DNA from: Bin87 sp964502995
Lineage (GTDB): Bacteria; Chloroflexota; Dehalococcoidia; Lucifugimonadales; UBA3495
Length of the DNA stretch: 26,551 bases
NCBI GenBank assembly: GCA_964502995.1
Contig: CAZCZB010000036.1
Coordinates: forward strand, 1 to 26,551
Direction of reading: 5' to 3'
Part shown: positions 16,443 through 25,299 of the stretch, piece by piece
Numbering within the stretch: position 1 is the stretch's first letter
How the letters are laid out: each line of letters starts with the position of its first letter
Notes under the pieces: generated by a model
What the model saw: the letters and a program-made list of their open reading frames with translations, nothing else
What the model was told of the DNA's origin: nothing
Databases searched by the model: none
Translations under genes and position numbers: made by a program

Positions 16443-17318
16443 TTAATTGGAGTATCGCGGGTCAATCAGGTCTCTCAAGCCGTCGCCCAGCAAGTTGAAT
16501 CCGAGAACCGTCAGACTGATCATCACGCCCGGATAAATCATGAGCTGAGGTTCGCTCTGGAAAAACAGGCGTCCCTGGTTGAGCATGGATCCCCATTCTG
16601 ACGTCGGAGGTTGGACACCAAGACCGAGAAAATTCAATCCGGCCAATGCCAGTATGAGGGTGCCCATTTCAAGGGACCCCAGAACGATCACCGGCGAGAT
16701 CACGTTCGGGACGATATGGCGCAGCATGATCCTGGTCTGACTGCAACCGGTCGCCACCGCAGCCTCCACGAAGGGTCTCTCCCGCGTCTCCAGCACCAGC
16801 CCTCTCACCAGACGCGCGTAGCCGGCCCAGGCGACCAGAACCAGGCTCATCATCACGTTCCCCAGACCAGGTCCCAGAACGCCCACGATCGCCAGCGCCA
16901 GTATGATCCCCGGGAAGGCAAGAATCACATCGACCACGCGCATTGCGACGTCGTCCAGAAGGCCGCCAACGTACCCGGCAACCGCGCCGACCACCACGGC
17001 GATGGAAACGATGAAGACGGTCGCCAATGCGGCCATCCCGATGGACAGCCTCGCGCCATGCAGCAATCGGCTCAAGAGATCGCGGCCCAGATTGTCCGTG
17101 CCCAGGAGAAACTCGCGATTGGGCGATTCCAGACGGCTCCCCCTGAACTGCGTATCCGGATCGTAGGGGGAAAGAAGCGGGCCCAACAGGCCAATGGAAA
17201 CCATCGCGGCCACAATCACGAGACCCACAACGGCAGCGCGGTTTCCTCTCAGCAGGCGCAGGAATCGGATGTCCGACACTTTCATGGAAACCCGGAGGCT
17301 CCGACTCGCATTCAGCAT
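16443..17318 (-). CDS. ABC transporter permease, DppC/NikC type
   Basis: A 291-aa permease with about six membrane segments (VVGLVIVAAMVSIGLL first) and the type-1 importer signature FVEAAVATGCSQTRIMLRHI, where the EAA loop docks on the ATPase. The N-terminal pattern NREFLLGTDNLGRDLLSRLL is characteristic of the DppC group. The start is uncertain: ATG 17318 and GTG 17330 are both close behind the upstream stop (17335) and neither has a strong ribosome site; ATG 17285 is also possible. It is the last gene of the operon; the two ATPase genes that normally follow are absent, and the DNA beyond is a methyltransferase pseudogene. Confidence 0.9.
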   Translation of the reverse strand: MLNASRSLRVSMKVSDIRFLRLLRGNRAAVVGLVIVAAMVSIGLLGPLLSPYDPDTQFRGSRLESPNREFLLGTDNLGRDLLSRLLHGARLSIGMAALATVFIVSIAVVVGAVAGYVGGLLDDVAMRVVDVILAFPGIILALAIVGVLGPGLGNVMMSLVLVAWAGYARLVRGLVLETRERPFVEAAVATGCSQTRIMLRHIVPNVISPVIVLGSLEMGTLILALAGLNFLGLGVQPPTSEWGSMLNQGRLFFQSEPQLMIYPGVMISLTVLGFNLLGDGLRDLIDPRYSN

Positions 17319-17334
17319 TTTGCCAGACACCCCA

Positions 17335-18306
17335 TCACGCTCGGCTTGCGTCGGGCCCGCCGGCCAACCGGATCCTGGGGTCGATCCAGGTGTATGAAAC
17401 ATCAACCGCCAGATTGACCAGAATGAACACCGTGCCGGCAAAGATCACGAAGCCCTGGATTACCGGGTAATCCCGGAAGGATATTGCGTCGATCATCATC
17501 CGCCCCAGGCCGGGCCACGCGAACACTGTCTCAATGATGATTGCGCCGGACAGCAGGAACCCGAGCATGGTCCCCATGACGGTGACCACCGGTATGAGGG
17601 CATTGCGCAGGGCATGCACCAGTATGACCCGCCGCTCGGGCAACCCCTTGGCCCGCGCCACCCGCATGTACTCGTTCCCCATAACCTCCAGCATGGACGA
17701 CCGGAGCAGCCGACTGAGAAGCGCGGCGCCGCTCAATCCAAGGGTAGTGCAGGGAAGAACCAGGTGCTGCCACGAATCCGAACCCGCGACCGGCAGCCAG
17801 TGCAGATGCACCGCGAAGACCAGGATCAGCAGGTAGGCCAGCCAATAGGAGGGCATGGCGGCCCCGATCAGGCTGAACAGCCGAGCCGCCAGGTCCAACG
17901 TCGAGTCCTGCCGAACCGCGGCCAGGATGCCCAAAGGGAGCGCGATCACCACCGCGACCATCACACCGCCGAGGGCCAGTTTGAGGGTCGCCCAAAGCCG
18001 GGATGCCAGTTGGCTCCACACCGGGTCGCCTGTGCGGTATGAAATGCCCAAGTCGCCTTGAACCGCCCGGTAGGTCCACAGACTGTAGCGCACCAGGAAC
18101 GGGTCGTTCAGACCAAGTTCGTCGCGCAGTTCATCGAGCGCCGCCTGGTCGGTGGGAGGCACTCCGAAGGTGTGGTAGTAGATTGCTTCCGCCGGATCCC
18201 CCGGCGCGAGGGCGCCCAGGCCAAACGCGAGGAACGTGATGGCGATCCATACGGGAAACAGCGAGAGCAATCGCCGGGCGAGATAGAAGTGAAGTCCGAT
18301 ACGCAC
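17335..18306 (-). CDS. ABC transporter permease, DppB/NikB type
   Basis: A 323-aa permease: N-terminal ARRLLSLFPVWIAITFLAFG, then ALAPGDPAEAIYY as usual for DppB, six membrane segments, and the cytoplasmic EAA-type loop EYMRVARAKGLPERRVILVH. It is 98 bp downstream of the binding protein. GTG at 18306 is the likely start, with GGGAAG lying unusually close to it. It pairs with the DppC-like permease to form the membrane channel. Substrate cannot be read from the permease; the cobalamin riboswitch upstream suggests a metal or corrinoid-related ligand. Confidence 0.9.
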   Translation of the reverse strand: MRIGLHFYLARRLLSLFPVWIAITFLAFGLGALAPGDPAEAIYYHTFGVPPTDQAALDELRDELGLNDPFLVRYSLWTYRAVQGDLGISYRTGDPVWSQLASRLWATLKLALGGVMVAVVIALPLGILAAVRQDSTLDLAARLFSLIGAAMPSYWLAYLLILVFAVHLHWLPVAGSDSWQHLVLPCTTLGLSGAALLSRLLRSSMLEVMGNEYMRVARAKGLPERRVILVHALRNALIPVVTVMGTMLGFLLSGAIIIETVFAWPGLGRMMIDAISFRDYPVIQGFVIFAGTVFILVNLAVDVSYTWIDPRIRLAGGPDASRA

Positions 18307-18405
18307 CTTCCCGTTCTATGCCGACGGCGTGGCGGATTGAGCCGCCCGCCGCCGTCTCGAGTTGAACAAGGTTTCGTGCCAGTGGAAGCAGCCGGTCCTG
18401 CGCAA

Positions 18406-20106
18406 TCACCGGTTGGCCGTGAGAGAATCCCACCGCACGTGCAGTCGGACCGGGTGAGGATCGAAGTCCTGCACATAATCGCGGGCCGCATAGATTCGCG
18501 TGATGCCCACCAAGGGGATCAATGACCTCGACTCGTCCACCAGGATGCCGATGGCGTCGGCCCGGTGCATCGCGGCCTCGTCGGTGGTCAGAGCGCTGTT
18601 GCAGGCGTCGATGGCATCGTCATAATGCGACCAGCCCAGGGGACCCGGACCGAAACCCCGGGCATACGACCCGGGAGTCTCGTAACGGCTGTAGAAGAGA
18701 CTGGCCAGGAAACACGCGGAGGGACTGTTCTGGTTCCCTATTTCAAGGAACAGGTCCCCCTGCTTGTCCTTGAGGAGGTTCGAATACGTTGCATTGTCGG
18801 GGACGTTGGTTACCTTGAGGTCTATTCCGACGTCTCTCAGTTGAGCCTGGATGACCTCCGCAGTCTGCCCATTCTCCGGCCCTGCGGGAAATCCGTTGAT
18901 GAACTCCAGGGTCAGGGGCTGTCCTTCCTTCTCTCGTATATCAGCCCCATCCGGCGCCGTCCATCCGGCCTCCGCCAGCAAAGACCTGGCCCGGTCGGGA
19001 TCATATTCATAACCCACGATACGGTCCGCGTACTCTCCCAGAACCCCGGGCGGGCTGAAGAGCTGGCTGGCCTCGGCATAGCCGTCGAACGAGACTTCCA
19101 GGATTGCCTCACGGTCGATGGCGTAGCCCAGGGCTTCCCGGACCATGATGTCCTGGGTCAGGACATACGGCTCTTCTCCCGTGAGCATCACCATGATGTA
19201 CTGGCTGGCGCTGACTCCGGTAGGCAGTACCTGGATATCGTCCAAACCCTCGAGCAGCGACGTAGCTTCGGGCGGGACATCATAGATCACGTCCACATCC
19301 CCGGCCTGGAGCGCCAGGATGCGCGTGTTGGGGTCCGGCATGAAGCGAAATTCGATCCGGTCAACCCGGGGAACCGATCCCCAGTATCCGGTGTTTTTCT
19401 CCGCTGCGATGTGATCGTCCTTGACGTACTCAACGAATTGGAATGGGCCGGAGCCTATATGCACCCCGTCGAGCGGGTTGGTTCCTGGAGCGCGTACGCC
19501 GTAGGCCGAGTGAGCCAGCTCCTCGGGCAGCCGCAGGTGCGGCGTGACGGGCGTTATGTCCACGGTGAACTCGTCCGCCGCGACGGCTGAACTTGCGTCG
19601 ATCCTCAGCCGGTTTCCGCCCGCTCCCTGGGACCAGTACGTCGCCACCATTTCGACCACGGCCTGGGCGGTGAGTGGCTGGCCGTCATGAAACTCCACGT
19701 CTTCCCGCAGATGGAAACGCCAGGACCCGGTATCCTGGCGGTACTCCCATGATTCGGCCAGCATCGGCTCAAGCTGGAAATCGTGGTTCACCAGCACCAA
19801 CTGGTCGAAAATGTTCGTGTTGAGGGGATACATGCCGATGTTCAGGCGGCTCATGTCGTTCGCGTCGTTTCGGTAGGTATCGGCGACGGCGCCCACCCGC
19901 AATTCCACCGGCTCACTCTGCATCGCCGCAGTCGGCACGGGCGTGGGTTGGGCCTGGACCTGGGGCGCTGCGGTCGCGGCCGGCGCAGTGGAAACCGGCC
20001 CGGCGGATTGCGGCGCCGCGTCCGGTTGTTGAGCGCCGCCACAGGCCAGAATCCATAGGGTCATGGTCGCCATGATGACGGTGAGGAATCGTCCGATAGG
20101 TCTCAT
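18406..20106 (-). CDS. Extracellular solute-binding lipoprotein, family 5 (peptide/nickel type)
   Basis: A 566-aa lipoprotein. ATG 20106 has AGGAG seven bases upstream; the frame is open back to 20286, but that region is the leader RNA. Signal peptide ends WILACGG (lipobox Cys about 21), followed by a Pro/Ala/Thr linker (PTPVPT) that spaces the domain from the membrane. Family 5 hallmarks follow: LNTNIFDQLV, LEPMLAESWE, WRFHLREDVEFHDGQPLTA, and later IMVREALGYAIDREAI. Family 5 proteins bind peptides, nickel complexes and other ligands. The gene starts an operon with two permeases and lies behind a B12 riboswitch and terminator, so expression should fall when cobalamin is plentiful. Confidence 0.93.
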   Translation of the reverse strand: MRPIGRFLTVIMATMTLWILACGGAQQPDAAPQSAGPVSTAPAATAAPQVQAQPTPVPTAAMQSEPVELRVGAVADTYRNDANDMSRLNIGMYPLNTNIFDQLVLVNHDFQLEPMLAESWEYRQDTGSWRFHLREDVEFHDGQPLTAQAVVEMVATYWSQGAGGNRLRIDASSAVAADEFTVDITPVTPHLRLPEELAHSAYGVRAPGTNPLDGVHIGSGPFQFVEYVKDDHIAAEKNTGYWGSVPRVDRIEFRFMPDPNTRILALQAGDVDVIYDVPPEATSLLEGLDDIQVLPTGVSASQYIMVMLTGEEPYVLTQDIMVREALGYAIDREAILEVSFDGYAEASQLFSPPGVLGEYADRIVGYEYDPDRARSLLAEAGWTAPDGADIREKEGQPLTLEFINGFPAGPENGQTAEVIQAQLRDVGIDLKVTNVPDNATYSNLLKDKQGDLFLEIGNQNSPSACFLASLFYSRYETPGSYARGFGPGPLGWSHYDDAIDACNSALTTDEAAMHRADAIGILVDESRSLIPLVGITRIYAARDYVQDFDPHPVRLHVRWDSLTANR

Positions 20107-20210
20107 TGTGCTGCTCCTTTCCCGCTGTGTTGTTGATCTAACTTGCGCGCTGATTGGGAAATGAGTGACGCCGGGACCGTTTTCGTTCTTGCGGCAGAAA
20201 GTCGCGACTG

Positions 20211-20246
20211 AAAAACAGAAACCCCGGCATCTACTCTGCCGGGGTT
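20211..20246 (-). terminator. Intrinsic terminator in the leader of the binding-protein operon
   Basis: On the minus strand, AACCCCGGCA, a 7-nt loop and TGCCGGGGTT form a 10-bp perfect stem followed by TCTGTTTTT. It sits between the riboswitch and the start codon and is the expected expression platform. Confidence 0.9.
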
Positions 20247-20284
20247 GAAATTTCTCATTAGCCTCGGGAGTCCCTGTCCTGTTC

Positions 20285-20495
20285 AACTGGGAACCCGATG
20301 GGCCTATCTCTGTTTGGCGCAGAGTAGTGCTCCACCTTCCCGGGCAGGTCTCCTGGCTTGCGGATCAGCGCTTCACCGACACCTTCCCACCCATGTTGTT
20401 GGACAGTGGTTTTCGTCGGTGAGCTCCCCGCTTACAGTGGCGCAACCGCGGCGGCTTTTCACCGCCTTCCCTATTAAACCGTAATGGTGCGCCGG
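20285..20495 (-). ncRNA. Cobalamin (B12) riboswitch
   Basis: The minus strand carries the B12 box AGCCAGGAGACCTGCC (20358-20343) and upstream AATAGGGAAGGCGGTGAAAA, then GCGCCACTGTAAGCGGGGAG, the conserved aptamer core. With the terminator at 20211-20246, adenosyl- or other cobalamin should cause premature termination of the ABC transporter operon. The outer limits are approximate. Confidence 0.92.
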
Positions 20496-20499
20496 GGGT

Positions 20500-20639
20500 G
20501 TTATTCAAATTTTAATGGACGACTGGCTCAGATGATATTCACGGGTTGGAGGGTTGTCAACGGTCCTGTCACCTCACGCGTGCCCATTTTATGTTGCGGG
20601 TTGAAAATCCGGTTTCTCCGGGTCAGGTACAGGTTGGCA
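20500..20639. other. Gap upstream of riboswitch
   Basis: Should contain the promoter of the leader RNA (minus strand). No clear consensus pair and no coding evidence was seen. Confidence 0.35.
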
Positions 20640-20871
20640 AGTAAGGCGATCCGCCGACGCGCCGACGTGGTGGGCATCTCCTCCAACCGGGCCTCAACTC
20701 GGAGTCTGGTAGGGCCGGAACTTGCCGAGCAGCACGACGAATGGCAAAAGCCTGGCGCTACATCGCTTTCACCGACGATCTCGATACCGAGACAACACCG
20801 ACAGGCAACGTCCTGGAGGCGGCAGACCAAACAACATGAACAAGGACCACACCTTTCACACCACTTGGCGG
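20640..20871 (+). mobile_element. IS256-family transposase remnant (copy C)
   Basis: The plus strand reads RRRADVVGISSNRAS and LAEQHDEW, then a one-base shift to AFTDDLDTETTPTGNVLEAA and stop. This is the C-terminus of an IS256 transposase without the extra insertions seen in copies A and B. It ends in a sequence resembling the IS end (CAAGGACCACACC..., near 20840-20870). Confidence 0.8.
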
Positions 20872-20899
20872 ACTTTATCCTTCCTGAACCGCGATGGCC

Positions 20900-21120
20900 G
20901 CCCGCGCCTTGCAAAAGCGCCATCCCATCACTCGCCGCAGGGCCGCCTGGTTCGCCAAACCGCCGACAACTTTCGTGGACACCATCGGCCCGGTGCGACA
21001 CCCCCTGTGACCGGTGTCGGAGAGTTTATCAACGTCGGCCGGCGATCCTGATGTACGGGAACTGCTCACCACGCTGTAACACCGAATGGTGGGCTCCCTC
21101 GCTTGCGCCGCTTGAATCGC
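20900..21120 (+). pseudogene. Possible second transposase-type remnant, heavily decayed
   Basis: One frame reads ITRRRAAWFAKPPTTFVDTI, then stops, with later pieces SESLSTSAGDPDVRELLTTL and HRMVGSLACAA. This layout recalls the C-terminal part of common IS transposases, but I cannot name the family with confidence. Several in-frame stops. Confidence 0.35.
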
Positions 21121-21362
21121 GCAAAGCCCGGCTCAGACAACAGGTTGACCAACTGCCCGGGGCCAGTAAGGACACCGATGATGTCCGCGCCCAGGTAAAG
21201 GACGAAACCTCCCCCGATGAGCGACAGTCCCCACATAGCCACGCGCCGCGGCCCCCAACGGTCGGCCGATTGGCCTATGAACGGCATCAGCAGGATGACC
21301 GGCAAATGGCTGCCGGGCACGGCGAGCCGCCAGAGGCGTAGTGGAGGAGAGCCGTCGTCCAA
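21066..21362 (-). pseudogene. MFS transporter fragment
   Basis: The segment LPVILLMPFIGQSADRWG followed by PRRVAMWGLSLIGGGFVLYL resembles transmembrane helices 2-3 of a major facilitator protein with its loop motif A (G-x-x-A-D-R-x-G-x-R). Only about 100 codons remain, without a proper start or the other helices, and a frameshift is apparent upstream. Not functional. Confidence 0.5.
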
Positions 21363-21465
21363 GCGGATAAACGACCGGTCTGGTAAGCCGGCTCACCGCA
21401 ACGGTCCGCAACCCCACATCCCCACTCCCGGGTTTATGCCGGGGCAACATTCAATCAGAGGGACG

Positions 21466-21666
21466 GCGTGATCAGTCCTTTGTCTGCGTTGGGACCAGAC
21501 CCCGTCAGCATTCCTCGGACGGGCTGCCGGATATCCACCTCGGCAACTCTGACACCATTCCGGTAGGTATCCGTTTGAAAGGAAAAGTGAGCGTTCTGTC
21601 CCGGACGGATCCGATTCAAATGCCAGTCGTGAAATTCACGGCTGACAACGGCATTGCATCAGAAAT
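21466..21666 (-). pseudogene. C-terminal fragment of an unidentified protein
   Basis: About 66 codons without a start read REFHDWHLNRIRPGQNAHFS, then QTDTYRNGVRVAEVDIRQPV, and end GLITPSL-stop. The composition looks like genuine protein rather than noise, but I do not recognise the family. A TGA precedes it in frame. Confidence 0.35.
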
Positions 21667-21726
21667 GTTCTTGCGGCAGAATACCGTACCTTTTGACGAA
21701 GCGATTGGTTCGCCGGAGGTTTGTTG

Positions 21727-22899
21727 ATGAACTCACCTCACCGGTTTGGTGTGATTTTGCTGGCGGCGTTTGTTCTTGCTGCAGCAGCTTGTCAGACCGT
21801 TGCCCTCTCAACCAACCAGGTTTCCGGCGTTTCAGAGAACGAAGTGTTGTTTGGACAATCGGCCGTGCTGAGCGGCCCGTCCCAATACCTGGGAACATCG
21901 ATGCGCCTTGGCATCGAGACCGCTTTCCATGAAGCAAATCAGAAAGGCGGTGTGCACGGCCGATATCTGTCTTTGGAGTCCATGGACGATTCCTACGAAA
22001 CAGAGTATGCCGTTCACGCGACCACCCATCTGATTGAAAAAGCCCAGGTCTTTGCGCTTATCGGAGCAGTTGGAACCCCGACATCCTGGGGAGCGCTGCC
22101 AATAGCTCAAGCCAATGGAGTTCCTTTTATGACGCCGTTCACCGGCGCCGAGTTTTTGCGAGATCCATCGCTGAAAAATGTGATAAATCTACGCGCTTCC
22201 TACTATCAGGAGTCTGAGCGAATCATTGATCGCCTGACCGGTGAAGACGGCATCGACCGCATTGGAGTGTTTTACCAGAATGATTCTTTCGGGGCGGCGG
22301 GTCTGCAGGGCGTCCGCCGGGCGCTTGAACAGCGTGGGATGGAAATTTTTGACACCTGGCATTACGAGCGCAATGCGGGTGGGATTGACGATGCTGCATC
22401 AGAAATCATCGCAACCAAACCGGATGCGGTGGTGATGTTTGGTACACCGGAGGCAGTGGCCAATCTGGTCAAACTGGTGCGAAAAGAAGCCGATCCGCGG
22501 TTCGCCACCGTTTCATTTGCCGGAGGGAAGACGCTGGCAAACAAGCTTGGAGAAAACAGGAAGGATATATACGTTACCCAAGTGGTGCCGTTCTACGACG
22601 ATGTCGAGCTCCCGGTAGTGGCCAGTTACAATGCTGCCCTGCGTGCTTACAATCCCGGCGCGTCACCGGATTTCGTATCGCTGGAAGGTTATTTGGCGGG
22701 CAGGCTTGCCATCTGGTTGCTGGACGCCTGCGGGCGTGAACTGACTCGCCGGTGTTTCATAGAATCTGCGCTCAGCCATAACGAGATCAATCTGGATGGT
22801 CTCATTCTGGAGTTCGGCGTTGGGGACAACCAGGGGTTGGACCGAGTCTATCTGACGTTGCTGGACGAGAATGGGGAATATCGGCCAATCACAGATTAG
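21727..22899 (+). CDS. Type-1 periplasmic-binding lipoprotein (LivJ-like, Peripla_BP_6)
   Basis: A 390-aa protein. ATG 21727 has GGAGG seven bases upstream and is preferred over TTG 21721. The signal peptide ends LAAAAC (lipobox). The mature part opens EVLFGQSAVLSGPSQYLG, then GIETAFHEANQKGGVHGR, hallmark of branched-chain amino acid/amide binding proteins, with VFALIGAVGTPTSWG and, later, PDAVVMFGTPEAVANLV. Normal length for the family. These proteins usually feed an ABC importer; here the only transporter beside it, 59 bp downstream on the same strand, is a secondary NCS2-type permease. It could be a sensor for that permease or an orphan binding protein. Confidence 0.92.
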   Translation: MNSPHRFGVILLAAFVLAAAACQTVALSTNQVSGVSENEVLFGQSAVLSGPSQYLGTSMRLGIETAFHEANQKGGVHGRYLSLESMDDSYETEYAVHATTHLIEKAQVFALIGAVGTPTSWGALPIAQANGVPFMTPFTGAEFLRDPSLKNVINLRASYYQESERIIDRLTGEDGIDRIGVFYQNDSFGAAGLQGVRRALEQRGMEIFDTWHYERNAGGIDDAASEIIATKPDAVVMFGTPEAVANLVKLVRKEADPRFATVSFAGGKTLANKLGENRKDIYVTQVVPFYDDVELPVVASYNAALRAYNPGASPDFVSLEGYLAGRLAIWLLDACGRELTRRCFIESALSHNEINLDGLILEFGVGDNQGLDRVYLTLLDENGEYRPITD

Positions 22900-22958
22900 C
22901 CAGCTCTGCAAAGTGGAGCCACATAGCAGATCAGCAAAAATCCTGGGAGTGACAGTCG

Positions 22959-24683
22959 GTGCGAAATAGCAACCTGTCATATGAGGCAAATGACGCATCT
23001 CCGCCCCTTGTGACGCTGGGAGTTGCGGCGCAGGGGGCGGTGATCGCAATATCGAACATCGTCACGATCACAACCGTTTTCGCGTTGGCGGTAAGGGCCG
23101 ATGCCGATTATTTGTCGTGGGCGGTTTTTGCGTCTTTGGTGGTGGCCGGAATCGCAATCATCATTCACGGGGTCCGTTTTGGGCGACTGGGATCAGGCCA
23201 TTTACTGTTGCATGGGGCCACCGTACCGTTTCTGGCAGTATGCGTACTGGCGGTCATTCAGGGCGGTTTGGCTTTGATGTCAATACTGGTGATCGCGGCG
23301 TCTTTGCTGCAATTTGGCATGTCCGCATTTCTGGCCAAATTAAGCCGGGTGATCACCCCGGTTGTCTCGGGAGTGGCGCTCATGGTGGTGGCGCTTTCCG
23401 CGATGCCGGTAGCGGTGGCCAGATTGAACAATATCCCGCCTGACGCCGCTTTTTTCACGGGGCCGGCTGTTGGAGCCCTAACCCTGGTTACTGCGACCGT
23501 TTTGATGCTCCGCGGTTCCGGATTGCTTCGCGCCACCGCCCTGCCCATCACCATCGTAGTGGGATGTGCGGTAAGTTACGTATTTGGGATTTATGATGTC
23601 CAACCGGTGCTGGCAAGGTCCTGGATTGACCTTCCGGAATTTTCCGCATGGCCAGGATTCGGCTCGGCGTTGAACCCTGATTTCTGGGCGCTCCTGCCTT
23701 CTTTTCTGATCGTCAGCATGGTGGTGGCGCTGAAAGCCAGCGCCGAGGGGGCGGTGATTCAACAGGTATCACGCCGGATACCCCGCGCCATCGACTTTCG
23801 CAGTGTACAGGGAACGCTCAACGTCGGCGGACTTTCGGTTTTATTGTCGGGGACGCTGGGGATCCTGCCGGTTCTCACATATTTGCCGTCAACGATTTCT
23901 CTGATCAGTTTTACCAACGTGGCCGCGCGCCGGGTGGCATACGTGGTTGGAGCCATTCTGATTGCCCTGGCCCTGTTTCCCAAAGTAGTCGCGTTGATGA
24001 TGACCATACCACCTCCGGTGTCCGGCAGCATCTTGATGGTCATCATGGGTTTGCTCTTTGTGGAGGGAGTGCGCACGGTAGCTCAAGACGGGTTGAATCC
24101 ACAAAAAGCTGTGATCATGGGTCTGGCTCTGACCATTTCGGTTGGACTGCAAAGCCGAAATATCCTCGCCGTCGTTTTGGGAGACTTTTGGGGCGTTGCA
24201 TTCGGAAACAGCGTGGTGGTGGGCATACTATCGGCTCTATTGATGTCGGTGGTGGTGGACTTTACGATTTCCCGCCGCCGGCGATTGAACACTGAACTGG
24301 ATGTGGGAGCAGCGCCAACTATCGAGGAGTTCCTGCGCCGTGTCGGCACAGACCTGGATTGGAGTGATTCGTCCGTTGAGCGGTTGTGCGCCGCCGGTGA
24401 GGAAACCCTATCCAGCATGCTTGAACTGCGGGACGATTACGAAGATGACGAACCACCTCGCCTGATTGTTTCGGCGAAGCGCGGCGTCGGGTCATTGGAA
24501 ATCGAGTTTACGGCGGTCTTTGCGGAGGAGAACATAGAAGACCGGATTGCGTTCATGAGCGAACAGGCGGAAACGCCGGACATTGACGATATTTCTTTCC
24601 GATTGCTGCGTCACTACGCGTCATCGGTCCGCCACCGGAAGTATCATGGTATAGACGTGGTCACGGTTCAGTTGGATGCCTGA
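22959..24683 (+). CDS. NCS2-type (xanthine/uracil) permease with C-terminal soluble domain
   Basis: A 574-aa protein starting at GTG 22959 with GGGAG about 9 nt upstream. About 440 residues form many membrane helices with family features: VTLGVAAQGAVIAISNIVTI, GHLLLHGATVPF, LKASAEGAVIQQVSRRI and MTIPPPVSGSILMVIMG. The last about 130 residues are soluble: EEFLRRVGTDLDWSDSSVER, LCAAGEETLSSML and FRLLRHYASSVRHRKYHG, a layout recalling GHKL/anti-sigma-factor ATPase folds with the N-box asparagine missing. Such a fusion could couple transport to signalling; this is inference. It probably forms an operon with the binding lipoprotein upstream. Confidence 0.88.
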   Translation: MRNSNLSYEANDASPPLVTLGVAAQGAVIAISNIVTITTVFALAVRADADYLSWAVFASLVVAGIAIIIHGVRFGRLGSGHLLLHGATVPFLAVCVLAVIQGGLALMSILVIAASLLQFGMSAFLAKLSRVITPVVSGVALMVVALSAMPVAVARLNNIPPDAAFFTGPAVGALTLVTATVLMLRGSGLLRATALPITIVVGCAVSYVFGIYDVQPVLARSWIDLPEFSAWPGFGSALNPDFWALLPSFLIVSMVVALKASAEGAVIQQVSRRIPRAIDFRSVQGTLNVGGLSVLLSGTLGILPVLTYLPSTISLISFTNVAARRVAYVVGAILIALALFPKVVALMMTIPPPVSGSILMVIMGLLFVEGVRTVAQDGLNPQKAVIMGLALTISVGLQSRNILAVVLGDFWGVAFGNSVVVGILSALLMSVVVDFTISRRRRLNTELDVGAAPTIEEFLRRVGTDLDWSDSSVERLCAAGEETLSSMLELRDDYEDDEPPRLIVSAKRGVGSLEIEFTAVFAEENIEDRIAFMSEQAETPDIDDISFRLLRHYASSVRHRKYHGIDVVTVQLDA

Positions 24684-24912
24684 GTTAGTTGGGCAACAAT
24701 CCCTTGCGCCAACATGGTCTCGGTGTCGCTGCCCCATCCATGAACGGCGGGGAGCGCCTGATAAAAAGGCGAGTTGACAAGCTCGGTCGGGATTTGTTTG
24801 CGGATTCGCATCGCGTTCGCCTGAAGCGCCCGGCATATATGGGGCATATATCGAGTATAAGCGGCCGAGCAGTTCGGCAAGTCAAAATATCTCAACTCAA
24901 GGAGGCGAAACA
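24684..24912. other. Intergenic stretch upstream of DUF1330 gene
   Basis: No convincing gene. TTGACA occurs at 24774-24779 without a good -10 at the right distance. The 9-mer GGCATATAT occurs twice (24832-24840 and 24843-24851), 11 bp apart, possibly an operator or promoter element of the next gene. Confidence 0.4.
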
Positions 24913-25221
24913 ATGCCGGCTTACGTAATTTTGCACACCACAGAGATACTGGATGAAGAGCTTCATGTGGAGTTCCGTCGCCGTGTGGGGCCGATGTTAG
25001 AAGCGAGGGGCGGCAAATATTTGATGCGCGGAGACGTGTCAGAAGTCATTGGCGAAAATGCGACCGGGCACACCCGTGTGGCAGTCATGGAGTTCGAGAC
25101 AGCTGAGCAGGCTCAGGAGTGGGCGAGGGATCCGCAGCCCCCCGGAGAGTATGCTGAACTGAGGGAACTCCGCAACCGTGCAGCCAGATACGTGACTTTG
25201 ATCGTGGAAAACTCTGACTGA
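24913..25221 (+). CDS. DUF1330 family protein
   Basis: A 102-aa protein; ATG 24913 with GGAGG eight bases upstream. It follows the DUF1330 pattern: AYVILHTTEILDEELHVEFR, GGKYLMRGDVSEVIGEN, VAVMEFETAEQAQEW and a C-terminal ELRNRAARYVTLIVE. This is a ferredoxin-like alpha-beta fold of the dimeric barrel superfamily; its biochemical role is unsettled. Soluble, cytoplasmic, single-gene unit. Confidence 0.9.
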   Translation: MPAYVILHTTEILDEELHVEFRRRVGPMLEARGGKYLMRGDVSEVIGENATGHTRVAVMEFETAEQAQEWARDPQPPGEYAELRELRNRAARYVTLIVENSD

Positions 25222-25299
25222 GCGGATTTGGTTTCGATGCGGCGGAATCTTGGCCGGGTTTGAAGTTCCTTTTGTGACGCGAATCCCGGCCAACTGCCG

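Noticed and set aside
16611..17417. 268-codon plus-strand open frame rich in His, Gln and Asp
   Set aside because: Antisense to a clear permease; the biased composition is what reversed membrane-protein codons give.
18565..19590. 341-codon plus-strand open frame
   Set aside because: Antisense shadow of the binding protein; no recognisable motif.
20484..21341. 285-codon plus-strand open frame
   Set aside because: It spans the IS256 remnant C and unrelated debris in one frame by chance; only the first part corresponds to transposase sequence.
24668..24913. Minus-strand open frame of 81 codons between NCS2 permease and DUF1330 genes
   Set aside because: The last 48 residues look faintly protein-like, but no family or ribosome site supports it, and it overlaps the permease 3' end.
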